From positions 23,534-87,533 of the forward strand of contig CAVIUA010000024.1 in the NCBI GenBank assembly GCA_963645945.1: a DNA stretch of 64,000 nt, in the 5' to 3' direction. The notes under the pieces were generated by a model that did not search any database, was not told where the DNA came from, and saw nothing but the letters and a program-made list of their open reading frames with translations. This document shows, one piece after another, positions 33,568 through 41,615 of this stretch. The position numbers and the translations under genes are program-made. Each line of letters opens with the position of its first letter. Positions within the stretch are counted from its first letter, which is position 1. Source of the stretch: CAG-877 sp963645945. Its GTDB lineage: Bacteria; Bacillota_I; Bacilli_A; RF39; UBA660.

Positions 33568-35061
33568 ATGAAATATCTAATATTAAATAATAAGAAAAAA
33601 ACAACAAAAATTATTAATTATTTAATTGAAAAGGAGTCTCTTCCTAAAATACATAGGAGATTAAATATATATACAGAAGATGATACTTTTCAAGTGGAAA
33701 TTTTAGACAATAAAGTTAGCTATAGAAAAAGTAATAGGCAAAAAACAATTTATATAAAAAACAAAAATATAAAATATTTTTTCAAGGTTTTAAACAATGA
33801 GAAAAAATATTTTATAAATGATATATTAATATTGAAATTTAAAAACTGTTCTATATTGTTTGACACTTATCATGGAACAATAATATCAATGGAAAATGAA
33901 GAATTATGCTTGGAGTTGGAAAATAAATTTGAACTTATTCATTACTCAAATATTAATGATCACAAATTCCATACCATTCCAAAGCCAGAATACATATTTG
34001 ATGAAATTGGTAATTTAAATGCCAAAATAAAAAACTATGGAGTAAAAACAGGTTTAGATATTCGCTCTACAAGCGCTTCTTTAAAGATGCGCGTTTCCAA
34101 CATTTCTAATAACTATTCATATTTAGAATATTATTACAAATATATAACATCCAATGATTTACTGTCTACAAAGTCAGTAAGTAAAAAGAAATATAAAATA
34201 TCTAATATGAGTATAATAATGCCTGTATACAATCAGGATGTAAGTTATTCATTATTATCTATACAAGGACAAAATCTAAGCAAGGATGAGAAGCAAAAGC
34301 TTCAGGTTATTGTTATAGATGATGGTTCAAAAAATAATGTTATAGAAGATATTAATAAAGTAAGAGAAAAATTGGATTTTGAATTACAAATAATTTCTTT
34401 TGAAAAAAACCAAGGCCTGTCTAATGCTAGAAACGTTGGGTATGCAATTTCCAAATATGAACATATACTTTTCATGGACTCTGATATTATTTTAAGTAAG
34501 AATTATATTTATGACATGAGCATCAGACTGCAACTGATACCTAATGCAATATTTATTTGTATGAGAAAAAATATAGAAAAAAACTCTGATATTCTAAAGA
34601 TAAAAAACTTAATAAAAGGCATTGATACTTGTACAGATTTTGATGATAGTAGAGTTGTTACCAAAGGCAAGGAATATCACATTGGTTGTGATAAATCGTA
34701 TGTTAATGAAGAACTTTCAATTTTAGATGACACAGACTATTTCAAGGAGTTGGGCTTTGGCTCGCAAATAGGCATTTATAATATTGCAACAGTTGTTACA
34801 GGACACAACATGGCATTAAATAAATCTTTGATAAGAACAAGTCAACCATTTAGCTCAAAGTTTAAAGGCTGGGGAATGGAAGATGCTTATTTTTCTTCTA
34901 AACTTATATCTGAGGGTTGCTATGTAATACCGGTTTTATCATCATGTGTATATCACACTAATCACCCTCCAAGAAGTGGAAGTGAGGAACAAAAAAACAA
35001 AGAAGCCCTGATTAATTATAATATCTACAACGATTTATTAAATCAACCGTGGGAGCAATGA
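33568..35061 (+). CDS. GT2-family glycosyltransferase with an uncharacterised N-terminal domain
   Basis: A 497-aa protein. Residues ~1-205 match nothing I recognise; they are Lys/Asn/Ile-rich beta-type sequence. From residue ~210 a GT-A domain is clear: MSIIMPVYNQDVSYSLLSI, VIVIDDGSKNN, NQGLSNARNVGY, the DxD as FMDSDIIL, and the C-terminal GHNMALNKSL and GWGMEDAYFSSKL blocks typical of GT2 enzymes with a galactosyltransferase-like C terminus. AGAGGAC precedes the ATG. Last gene of the island; its transcript can end at the terminator in the right repeat copy. Confidence 0.85.
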   Translation: MKYLILNNKKKTTKIINYLIEKESLPKIHRRLNIYTEDDTFQVEILDNKVSYRKSNRQKTIYIKNKNIKYFFKVLNNEKKYFINDILILKFKNCSILFDTYHGTIISMENEELCLELENKFELIHYSNINDHKFHTIPKPEYIFDEIGNLNAKIKNYGVKTGLDIRSTSASLKMRVSNISNNYSYLEYYYKYITSNDLLSTKSVSKKKYKISNMSIIMPVYNQDVSYSLLSIQGQNLSKDEKQKLQVIVIDDGSKNNVIEDINKVREKLDFELQIISFEKNQGLSNARNVGYAISKYEHILFMDSDIILSKNYIYDMSIRLQLIPNAIFICMRKNIEKNSDILKIKNLIKGIDTCTDFDDSRVVTKGKEYHIGCDKSYVNEELSILDDTDYFKELGFGSQIGIYNIATVVTGHNMALNKSLIRTSQPFSSKFKGWGMEDAYFSSKLISEGCYVIPVLSSCVYHTNHPPRSGSEEQKNKEALINYNIYNDLLNQPWEQ

Positions 35062-35081
35062 TTTTTTTAATGCTGTATAAG

Positions 35082-35166
35082 TAACTCGAATTTTTTCGAG
35101 TTTTTTTATGATTTTCAATTTTACTCAGTATCATATATATAGAGATTGAAAAAAATGTTGAAATAT
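35082..35166 (+). repeat. 85-bp direct repeat, right copy
   Basis: Matches 26182-26266 base for base apart from one homopolymer T fewer and one A more. This copy runs on into an intact -10 and the lipoprotein gene. Confidence 0.95.
35083..35107 (+). terminator. Intrinsic terminator within the right repeat copy
   Basis: The same AACTCGAA/TTCGAGTT hairpin (35083-35090 with 35095-35102) and a T run to 35107. It now serves as the terminator of the island glycosyltransferase operon. Confidence 0.9.
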
Positions 35167-35174
35167 GCTATAAT
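35146..35174 (+). promoter_or_regulatory. Promoter of the lipoprotein gene, spanning the repeat edge
   Basis: TTGAAA (35146-35151) lies in the repeat, the spacer is 17 bases, and TATAAT (35169-35174) starts three bases beyond the repeat end. Confidence 0.8.
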
Positions 35175-35200
35175 TTGGTAGCAAGAAAGGGCGGTTTCGG

Positions 35201-35878
35201 ATGAAAAAATATTTTGTGTTACTATTGTGTATATTAGTATTGTTAACAGGTTGTGAAGCTACTAAAAAGGAAAAGGCAAAGACAGTTAAAGAAAATAAAC
35301 CAGAAGAAGTTAATTTAATTGAAGTAAATAACGATACTTCTGAAGAAGTAGCAGATGAGGATGTCGTAAATTATGTTTCTGATATTGAAAATGAAATAGA
35401 AAATATAAATTATACAGAGTCTAACAAAGAAACTATAAAAGAAAAATTAAAAGAAAACTTTATTATTTTAACAGACTTTATCTTTTATGATGGAACAATA
35501 AAAGGAAAAACTTTTAATGAATTAACTACATCAGCTAAAGAAGAAATATTAGAACTTTATGAAAAAATAGATAATAAAATAGAAAGTGTTTATCCAAATT
35601 ATAAAGAAGAAATAAAAGATACTTCAACAAAAGTTTATAGTAAAGCAAAGGAAATGGCTATATCTTTAAAAGATTATTTAAAGAAAAGTTATATTGATAG
35701 TGTAGGAGAAGATACTTATCAAAAAGAAATGGAAATAATAAAAGATACAAAAGATAAAGTAAAAGAAAAGGCAGAACCTGTAATAGATACTGCTAAAGAA
35801 AAAACAAAAGAAACTTATGAGAAGGCCAAGGATAAATTAAATACTTGGTATCAAGGAATAAAAGAAAGTAGTGAGTAA
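35201..35878 (+). CDS. Predicted lipoprotein, unknown function
   Basis: A 225-aa protein with a type II signal peptide: MKKYFVLLLCILVLLTGC, lipobox LTGC with the lipidated Cys at residue 18. The mature part is charged and almost wholly helical with Lys/Glu repeats (KEKAEPVIDTAKEKTKETYEKAKDK, seen in pieces), suggesting an extended coiled coil on the outer face of the membrane. The start follows GAAAGGGCGG. It reads into mtaB, whose start overlaps or abuts its stop. No enzymatic motif. Confidence 0.75.
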   Translation: MKKYFVLLLCILVLLTGCEATKKEKAKTVKENKPEEVNLIEVNNDTSEEVADEDVVNYVSDIENEIENINYTESNKETIKEKLKENFIILTDFIFYDGTIKGKTFNELTTSAKEEILELYEKIDNKIESVYPNYKEEIKDTSTKVYSKAKEMAISLKDYLKKSYIDSVGEDTYQKEMEIIKDTKDKVKEKAEPVIDTAKEKTKETYEKAKDKLNTWYQGIKESSE

Positions 35879-35879
35879 A

Positions 35880-37151
35880 ATGCGTAGTGTTGGAATATTA
35901 ACTTTAGGATGTAAGGTAAATACTTATGAAAGTGAATATATAATGAACATTCTAAAAGAAAATAATTATGAGATAAAAAGTTTTGATGATGTATGTGATG
36001 TTTACATAATCAATACCTGTACTGTAACAAATACAAGTGATATTAAGTCCAGAAAAATGATTAGAAATGCCATTAGAAAAAATAAAGACGCTTGTGTCGT
36101 TGCCATGGGTTGTTTCATAGAAGCTAATAAAGATTACGATATTGAAGGCTTAGATATAATTATAGGTAATAAAGATAAATCAAAAATTGTTGAGTTATTA
36201 GACGAATACTTTACTAAAAAAGAAACTATCATAAAACTTTACAATGATCCTAAAAGTCAATTTGAAGATATGTATATCACAAACTTTCCAGGTCGTACTA
36301 GAGCTTTTGTTAAGATCCAAGACGGTTGTGAAAACTTTTGTAGTTATTGCATAATTCCATTTGTGCGTGGAAAATGTCGTAGTAAAAACGAAGACAAAGT
36401 AATTTCTGAAATAAAAGCCTTAGTTAATAACGGCTATCAAGAAGTAGTTTTAACTGGTATTCATACCGGTAATTATGGAGTGGATTTAGATACTAACTTT
36501 GCTCATCTTTTAAAAGAACTTATCAAAATCGAAGGTCTAAAAAGACTACGTATTTCCTCAATTGAAGCAACAGAATTAACTGATGAAGTACTAGAGGTTA
36601 TCAAAGAAAGTAACATAATAGTTGATCATTTACATATTCCATTGCAAGCCGGCTCTGATGAAATATTAAAAGCTATGAATCGTAAATATGATTTAGCTTA
36701 CTTCTTTAAAAAAATTGAAGAGATAAGAAAGATTCGTCCTAATATTTCTATTACTACAGATGTAATTGTTGGTTTCCCAGGCGAAACTAAAGAACTATTT
36801 GAAAAAACTATTGAAACTTGTCGCAAATTAGAATTTGCTAAAATTCATGTCTTTCCGTATAGTGAAAGAAAAGGTACCAAAGCCATTGAATTACCTAATC
36901 ATGTTGATCCGAGTGAAAAAAAGAGTCGCGCTAGAGAATTATTACTCGTTTCAAAAGAATTAGAAGTAGCTTATGCCGAAAAATTCATTGGCAAAACTGA
37001 AGAAGTCTTAATAGAAGAAAACAAAGATGATTATAGTCTTGGTCATACAAGTAATTATTTACACGTAAAAATACCTAGAACAATAAAACCAAATAATTTT
37101 GTATCAGTAACAATAAAAGAAATAGAATATCCATATTGTCTAGGAGAATAG
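35880..37151 (+). CDS. mtaB: tRNA (N6-L-threonylcarbamoyladenosine37-C2)-methylthiotransferase MtaB
   Basis: Radical-SAM enzyme that adds a methylthio group to t6A37 of ANN-decoding tRNAs. The MTTase N-terminal domain begins VGILTLGCKVNTYES with the first cluster Cys, with later Cys in NTCTVTN and AMGCF; the radical SAM loop is CENFCSYC; a C-terminal TRAM-like domain is present (GKTEEVLIEENKDD). The LGCKVN head is the mark of MtaB rather than MiaB. ATG at 35880 fits the family start; a GTG at 35871 inside the lipoprotein gene is also possible. 423 aa. Confidence 0.92.
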   Translation: MRSVGILTLGCKVNTYESEYIMNILKENNYEIKSFDDVCDVYIINTCTVTNTSDIKSRKMIRNAIRKNKDACVVAMGCFIEANKDYDIEGLDIIIGNKDKSKIVELLDEYFTKKETIIKLYNDPKSQFEDMYITNFPGRTRAFVKIQDGCENFCSYCIIPFVRGKCRSKNEDKVISEIKALVNNGYQEVVLTGIHTGNYGVDLDTNFAHLLKELIKIEGLKRLRISSIEATELTDEVLEVIKESNIIVDHLHIPLQAGSDEILKAMNRKYDLAYFFKKIEEIRKIRPNISITTDVIVGFPGETKELFEKTIETCRKLEFAKIHVFPYSERKGTKAIELPNHVDPSEKKSRARELLLVSKELEVAYAEKFIGKTEEVLIEENKDDYSLGHTSNYLHVKIPRTIKPNNFVSVTIKEIEYPYCLGE

Positions 37152-37163
37152 AAGGAGAAAGAT

Positions 37164-39353
37164 ATGTCATACATTAAGGGAAATTATCGTAAAAGTATTT
37201 ATACATCAGCACAAGGTTATCACATTGGATTATTTAAAGTAACAGATACCGATGATAAAGCCATACAACATTATATAAATAAGACAATTACTTTCACCGG
37301 TTATTTTCATGAACTTAATGAAACAGATACATATCTTTTTTATGGTAAATTAGTTTTTCATCAAAAGTATGGAGAACAGTTTCAAGTAGATAGTTATGAA
37401 AGATGTAAACCAGAAGAAAAAGACTCTATAATAGAGTTTTTGACATCCGGACTATTTAAAGGTATTGGCGAAAAAAAAGCCAAGTCAATTGTAGATGTCT
37501 TAGGCAAAGATACATTAAAAATAATTTTAGAAAATCCTGATAACTTAATTCTAATTCCTGGAATAACAAAAAAAAATATTGAAATTCTTCATAATAAACT
37601 TTTGGAATATGAAGCAAGTTATGAAACAATTCTTTATCTTGGTGAACTAGGTTTTTCTACAAAAGATGCCATGCTAGTATATAATTTTTATAAGAAAAAA
37701 ACTAAAGACATAATAGAAGAAAATATTTATAAAATAATTCAGGATATTTATAATTTAACTTTTAAAAAAATAGATTACATCGCTATAAAATCAGGAGTTA
37801 AACAAGATGACAGTATTAGAATAGAAGCCAGTATTATCTACATTATGAATGAAGTAAGTAATGCTTATGGACATAGTTATTATTATAAAGAAGAACTATC
37901 AGCACTATTACCTAGAGTATTAGGTATACAAGTGTCTGATGAAAAAATAGAAGAAGCTCTAAAAAATCTCGAGAAGAATCTTTTAATAATTGTAAAAGAA
38001 GAAAAGTACTATTTAAAAGAAATGTATGAATCAGAATGCTTAATTGTTAGAAGATTTAAAATGTTATCTCATGAAAAAAATATATCAGATAAAAATTTAG
38101 ATGAAAAAATAAAAGATATAGAAAGTCTTTTAAATATTACTTATAATGAAGAACAATTAAAAGCCATAAGGGAAAGCTATTTAAAAAAATTTTTAATAAT
38201 AACTGGAGGACCGGGTACTGGAAAAACCACTATTATGAAAGCAATAACTGAATTGTATCGTCAAATGAATAAATTAACTTACTCTGAACTTCAAGAAAAA
38301 ATGGCTCTTCTAGCACCAACCGGTAGGGCAGCTAAAAGAATGACAGAAACAACTCTTCTTAGAGCCTCAACTATTCATCGCTTTTTAAAATGGCAAAAAG
38401 AAACAAATAAATTTCAAGTAAATGAATATAATAAAAGTAAAGTGGAATTTGTAATAATTGATGAAGCTAGCATGATAGATACTTATCTAATGGCTAGTCT
38501 TTTAAAAGGAATTTCGGCAAATTGTAAAATAATATTAGTAGGAGATGATCACCAGTTACCATCTGTTGGTCCAGGCCAAGTATTACATGATTTAATTCAT
38601 AGTGAAAAATTACCAGTTATCAAATTAACAGAATTATATCGCCAAGGAAAAGATTCTAATATTTTGACACTTGCTTATGATATTAGAAAAGCTTATGTAG
38701 ATGATAATGTTTTTAACATAGGTGATGACTTAACATTTATTGAAACTAAAAAAACGCTAGTCGTAAATAATATTATAGAAATAGCTGATGCCTATAAAGA
38801 TTTATCATACAAGGATTTTCAAATACTTTGTCCAATGTATAAAACACTGGTTGGAATAGATGAGATAAATAATCAAATGCAAAAATTTTTTAATCCAAAA
38901 TCCAAAACAAAAAAAGAAATCACTTCAGCAGATGCAATATTTAGAGAAGGAGACAAAGTAATTCAACTTACTAATATGCCTGATGAAAACGTCTATAATG
39001 GTGATATCGGCATTATTAAAGAAATAAAAACAAATCCTAAAAAAGAAATAATTATAGATTTTGACGGGAATATTGTTAAATACACGCCATCTAATTTTAA
39101 TAATATTCGACTTGCTTACGCTATTTCAATTCATAAGGCTCAAGGTAGTGAATTTGAAGTAGTAATTATTCCAATAGTTTCAAATTTTAATAAAATGTTA
39201 TATCAAAAATTAATATATACTGGAGTAACTAGAAGTAAAAAAAGATTATATTTGCTTGGTGAAATGTCAGCATTAAAACAAGCAGTCAGTAATAATAATG
39301 CTGATATTCGTCGTACAACAATTAAAGATTTATTAGAAAACGGTATAAAATAA
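37164..39353 (+). CDS. recD2: ATP-dependent DNA helicase RecD2
   Basis: A 729-aa SF1B helicase of the RecD2 type that works without RecBC in repair and replication-fork maintenance. The N-terminal third has the OB-like and helix-hairpin-helix region (FKGIGEKKAKSIVDVLG near residue 95); the helicase half has Walker A GGPGTGKTT near 352, the LAPTGRAAKRM motif, Walker B IIDEASMID, VGDDHQLPSVGPG and the C-terminal YAISIHKAQGSEFEVVI and TRSKKRLYLL motifs. GAAGGAGA precedes the ATG, 12 bases after mtaB. Confidence 0.93.
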   Translation: MSYIKGNYRKSIYTSAQGYHIGLFKVTDTDDKAIQHYINKTITFTGYFHELNETDTYLFYGKLVFHQKYGEQFQVDSYERCKPEEKDSIIEFLTSGLFKGIGEKKAKSIVDVLGKDTLKIILENPDNLILIPGITKKNIEILHNKLLEYEASYETILYLGELGFSTKDAMLVYNFYKKKTKDIIEENIYKIIQDIYNLTFKKIDYIAIKSGVKQDDSIRIEASIIYIMNEVSNAYGHSYYYKEELSALLPRVLGIQVSDEKIEEALKNLEKNLLIIVKEEKYYLKEMYESECLIVRRFKMLSHEKNISDKNLDEKIKDIESLLNITYNEEQLKAIRESYLKKFLIITGGPGTGKTTIMKAITELYRQMNKLTYSELQEKMALLAPTGRAAKRMTETTLLRASTIHRFLKWQKETNKFQVNEYNKSKVEFVIIDEASMIDTYLMASLLKGISANCKIILVGDDHQLPSVGPGQVLHDLIHSEKLPVIKLTELYRQGKDSNILTLAYDIRKAYVDDNVFNIGDDLTFIETKKTLVVNNIIEIADAYKDLSYKDFQILCPMYKTLVGIDEINNQMQKFFNPKSKTKKEITSADAIFREGDKVIQLTNMPDENVYNGDIGIIKEIKTNPKKEIIIDFDGNIVKYTPSNFNNIRLAYAISIHKAQGSEFEVVIIPIVSNFNKMLYQKLIYTGVTRSKKRLYLLGEMSALKQAVSNNNADIRRTTIKDLLENGIK

Positions 39354-39388
39354 TTTTATATTTTCCATACTAAAATTGAGGTGAAAAA

Positions 39389-39544
39389 ATGGAAAATTGT
39401 TTAAAAAAATGTACTGTTGCGACCATACTACTTGGCACAATGACTGCAATTGCTTATATGTATTTAAAAAATAATCCAGATATCGTATGCGATATGAAAC
39501 ATCTGGCTAAAAAAACATATGACAAATTAGATGACTTAGATTAA
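39389..39544 (+). CDS. Small single-pass membrane protein, 51 aa
   Basis: ATG at 39389 follows TTGAGGTG with good spacing and opens a 51-codon frame ending at the terminator. Residues ~9-26 are hydrophobic (TVATILLGTMTAIAYMYL); the tail is charged (KHLAKKTYDKLDDLD). Three Cys residues are present, two before the helix. Strong ribosome site and immediate terminator argue that it is real. Function unknown. Confidence 0.6.
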   Translation: MENCLKKCTVATILLGTMTAIAYMYLKNNPDIVCDMKHLAKKTYDKLDDLD

Positions 39545-39571
39545 TTGACTGACTTAGTCAATTTTTCTTTT
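39544..39571 (+). terminator. Intrinsic terminator after the 51-aa gene
   Basis: ATTGACT (39544-39550) pairs with AGTCAAT (39556-39562), 5-nt loop, T-rich tail. Confidence 0.8.
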
Positions 39572-39635
39572 TGAAAAAATAAAGATATACTGTCCTTGAG
39601 ATAACTTTTCCCTTGTAAAATAAAGTAAAAGAGCG

Positions 39636-39664
39636 TTGAAAAAAACGGTTTATTTAGATATAAT
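39636..39664 (+). promoter_or_regulatory. Promoter of parE
   Basis: TTGAAA at 39636-39641, 17-base spacer, TATAAT at 39659-39664. Confidence 0.75.
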
Positions 39665-39695
39665 AGTAAATAGTTGAAATTATAGGAGTGATAAA

Positions 39696-41600
39696 ATGGC
39701 ATTAAAATACAACGAGTCATCAATAAAAATACTAGAAGGATTAGAAGCAGTAAGAAAAAGACCTGGTATGTACATTGGTTCAACCGATAAACGAGGATTA
39801 CATCACTTGGTATGGGAAATTGTTGATAACGCAATAGATGAGGCCATTAATGGATTTGGTGATTACATAAAAGTAACTATTCATAAAGATAAATCTGTAA
39901 GTGTTGAGGACCATGGACGTGGAGTTCCAACAGGAATGCATGAATCGGGTAAATCAACACCAGAAGTAATATATACAGTACTACATGCTGGTGGTAAATT
40001 TGAAAGTGATGGCTACAAAGTTTCAGGCGGATTACATGGCGTTGGTAGTAGTGTCGTTAATGCTTTATCAAAATGGATGGAAGTAACTATTAAAAGGGAT
40101 AAGAAAGAACACTATATCCGTTTTGAAAACGGGGGTAAAGTTGCTGTACCTTTAAAAGAAATAGGCACATCTAATAAAACTGGAACAACAGTTAGATTTT
40201 TACCAGATGATGAAATCTTTACAGCAACAAATTTTTCATATACAACCATCTGCGAAAGAATGCAAGAAAGTGCTTATCTTTTAAAAGGAATAACTATCGA
40301 AGTCGTTGATGAAGAAGATGAAAGAAATGCTAAATTCCATTACGAAAGAGGAATTGAAGAATTTGTAGAAGAAATAAACAAAGGAAAAAATATTCTTCAC
40401 AAAGTATTGTTTCTTTCAGGTGTAAAAGAAAAAATAGAAGTAGAAATTGCTATGCAATATACTGATTCATATAATGAAAATATTGTTAGCTTTGTAAATA
40501 ATGTTAAAACTATCGATGGTGGATCACACGAAGTAGGTTTTAAAACAGCTTTAACTAAAGTATTTAATGATTATGCAAAAAATAATAACTTTGTAAAAGG
40601 TAAAGAAAAAGCTTTTGAAGGTAGTGATGTTAGAGAAGGTTTAACCGCTGTCATTAGTTTAAAAATACCAGAAGCTATTCTTCAATTTGAAGGACAAACC
40701 AAAGGAAAACTTGGAACACCTCAAGCTAGAGTTGCTGTAGAAAATATTGTAACCGATCAAATAAGAACATTTTTAGAAGAAAATAAATCTATCGCAACTG
40801 AAATAATTAATAAAAGTTTACGTAGTAAAATTGCTCGTGAGGCAGCTAGAAAAGCTCGTGAGGAAGCTCGTAAAGGTACTAAGAAAAATAATAAAGAACG
40901 TTCTCTTTCCGGAAAACTTGCTCCAGCTCAAAGTAAAGATAAAGATAAAAAAGAATTATTCTTAGTCGAAGGAGATTCAGCAGGTGGCTCAGCAAAACAA
41001 GGAAGAGATAGACGTTACCAAGCAATTCTTCCTTTGAGAGGTAAAGTTTTAAATACTGAAAAAACTAAAGAAGAAGATATCCTTAAAAATGAAGAAATTA
41101 ATACTATGATATATACCATTGGTGCAGGCTATGGTTCTAATTTTGATATTAAAGACTGTGAATATAGTAAAGTAATAATCATGTCCGATGCTGATGAAGA
41201 TGGAGGACATATTCAATGCCTTTTATTAACATTCTTCTATCGTTATATGAAACCATTAATAGAAGATGGAAGACTTTTCGTAGCTTTGCCACCATTATTT
41301 AAGATTCAATCTGGAAAAAATATTGAATATGCTTATACAATTGAAGAAATGCAAGCTAAAAGTAAAGGCAAAAAATGTGAAATACAAAGATATAAAGGTC
41401 TTGGTGAAATGAATGCTGATCAATTATGTGAAACAACTATGAAACCTGGAAGTAGAACACTAATTAGAGTAAATATTGAAGATGCTCAACTTGCTGAAAA
41501 ACGTGTTTCAATTCTTATGGGCGATGATGTACCACCAAGAAAAGAATGGATAGAGGAAAACGTTGAATTCTCATTAGAAGATGACTATGCAATTAATTAA
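39696..41600 (+). CDS. parE: DNA topoisomerase IV subunit B (ParE)
   Basis: ATPase subunit of the decatenating type II topoisomerase. The 634-aa protein has the GHKL ATPase domain (EIVDNAIDEA, GRGVPTG, GGLHGVGSSVVNALS), the transducer region and the TOPRIM domain with EGDSAGGSAKQGRDR and the DADEDGGHI metal motif. The GKLAPAQ segment before EGDSA is typical of Firmicutes ParE, where GyrB has GKLADC. It is followed 15 bases later by parC. Promoter TTGAAA-17-TATAAT and a GGAGTG site are present. Confidence 0.9.
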   Translation: MALKYNESSIKILEGLEAVRKRPGMYIGSTDKRGLHHLVWEIVDNAIDEAINGFGDYIKVTIHKDKSVSVEDHGRGVPTGMHESGKSTPEVIYTVLHAGGKFESDGYKVSGGLHGVGSSVVNALSKWMEVTIKRDKKEHYIRFENGGKVAVPLKEIGTSNKTGTTVRFLPDDEIFTATNFSYTTICERMQESAYLLKGITIEVVDEEDERNAKFHYERGIEEFVEEINKGKNILHKVLFLSGVKEKIEVEIAMQYTDSYNENIVSFVNNVKTIDGGSHEVGFKTALTKVFNDYAKNNNFVKGKEKAFEGSDVREGLTAVISLKIPEAILQFEGQTKGKLGTPQARVAVENIVTDQIRTFLEENKSIATEIINKSLRSKIAREAARKAREEARKGTKKNNKERSLSGKLAPAQSKDKDKKELFLVEGDSAGGSAKQGRDRRYQAILPLRGKVLNTEKTKEEDILKNEEINTMIYTIGAGYGSNFDIKDCEYSKVIIMSDADEDGGHIQCLLLTFFYRYMKPLIEDGRLFVALPPLFKIQSGKNIEYAYTIEEMQAKSKGKKCEIQRYKGLGEMNADQLCETTMKPGSRTLIRVNIEDAQLAEKRVSILMGDDVPPRKEWIEENVEFSLEDDYAIN

Positions 41601-41615
41601 AAGGAGTAGGTTAAA

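Larger units (their letters stand above)
26182..35166 (+). mobile_element. Putative genomic island bracketed by 85-bp direct repeats
   Basis: Two near-identical 85-bp copies begin at 26182 and 35082, exactly 8,900 bp apart. Unique content (26267-35081) is six genes: transglutaminase-like, HelD-like, histidine phosphatase, GT4, phosphatase-GT fusion and GT2. The left copy continues into the upstream gene, the right copy into the lipoprotein gene, so the uninterrupted locus would be upstream gene, one copy, lipoprotein gene. No integrase, transposase or inverted terminal repeats are visible. The repeats alone would allow loss by homologous recombination. The insertion direction and mechanism are inferred. 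Confidence 0.65.

Noticed and set aside
26182..35166. Island as a prophage or integrative element
   Set aside because: No integrase, transposase, structural, relaxase or replication gene is present; only the flanking repeats support mobility.
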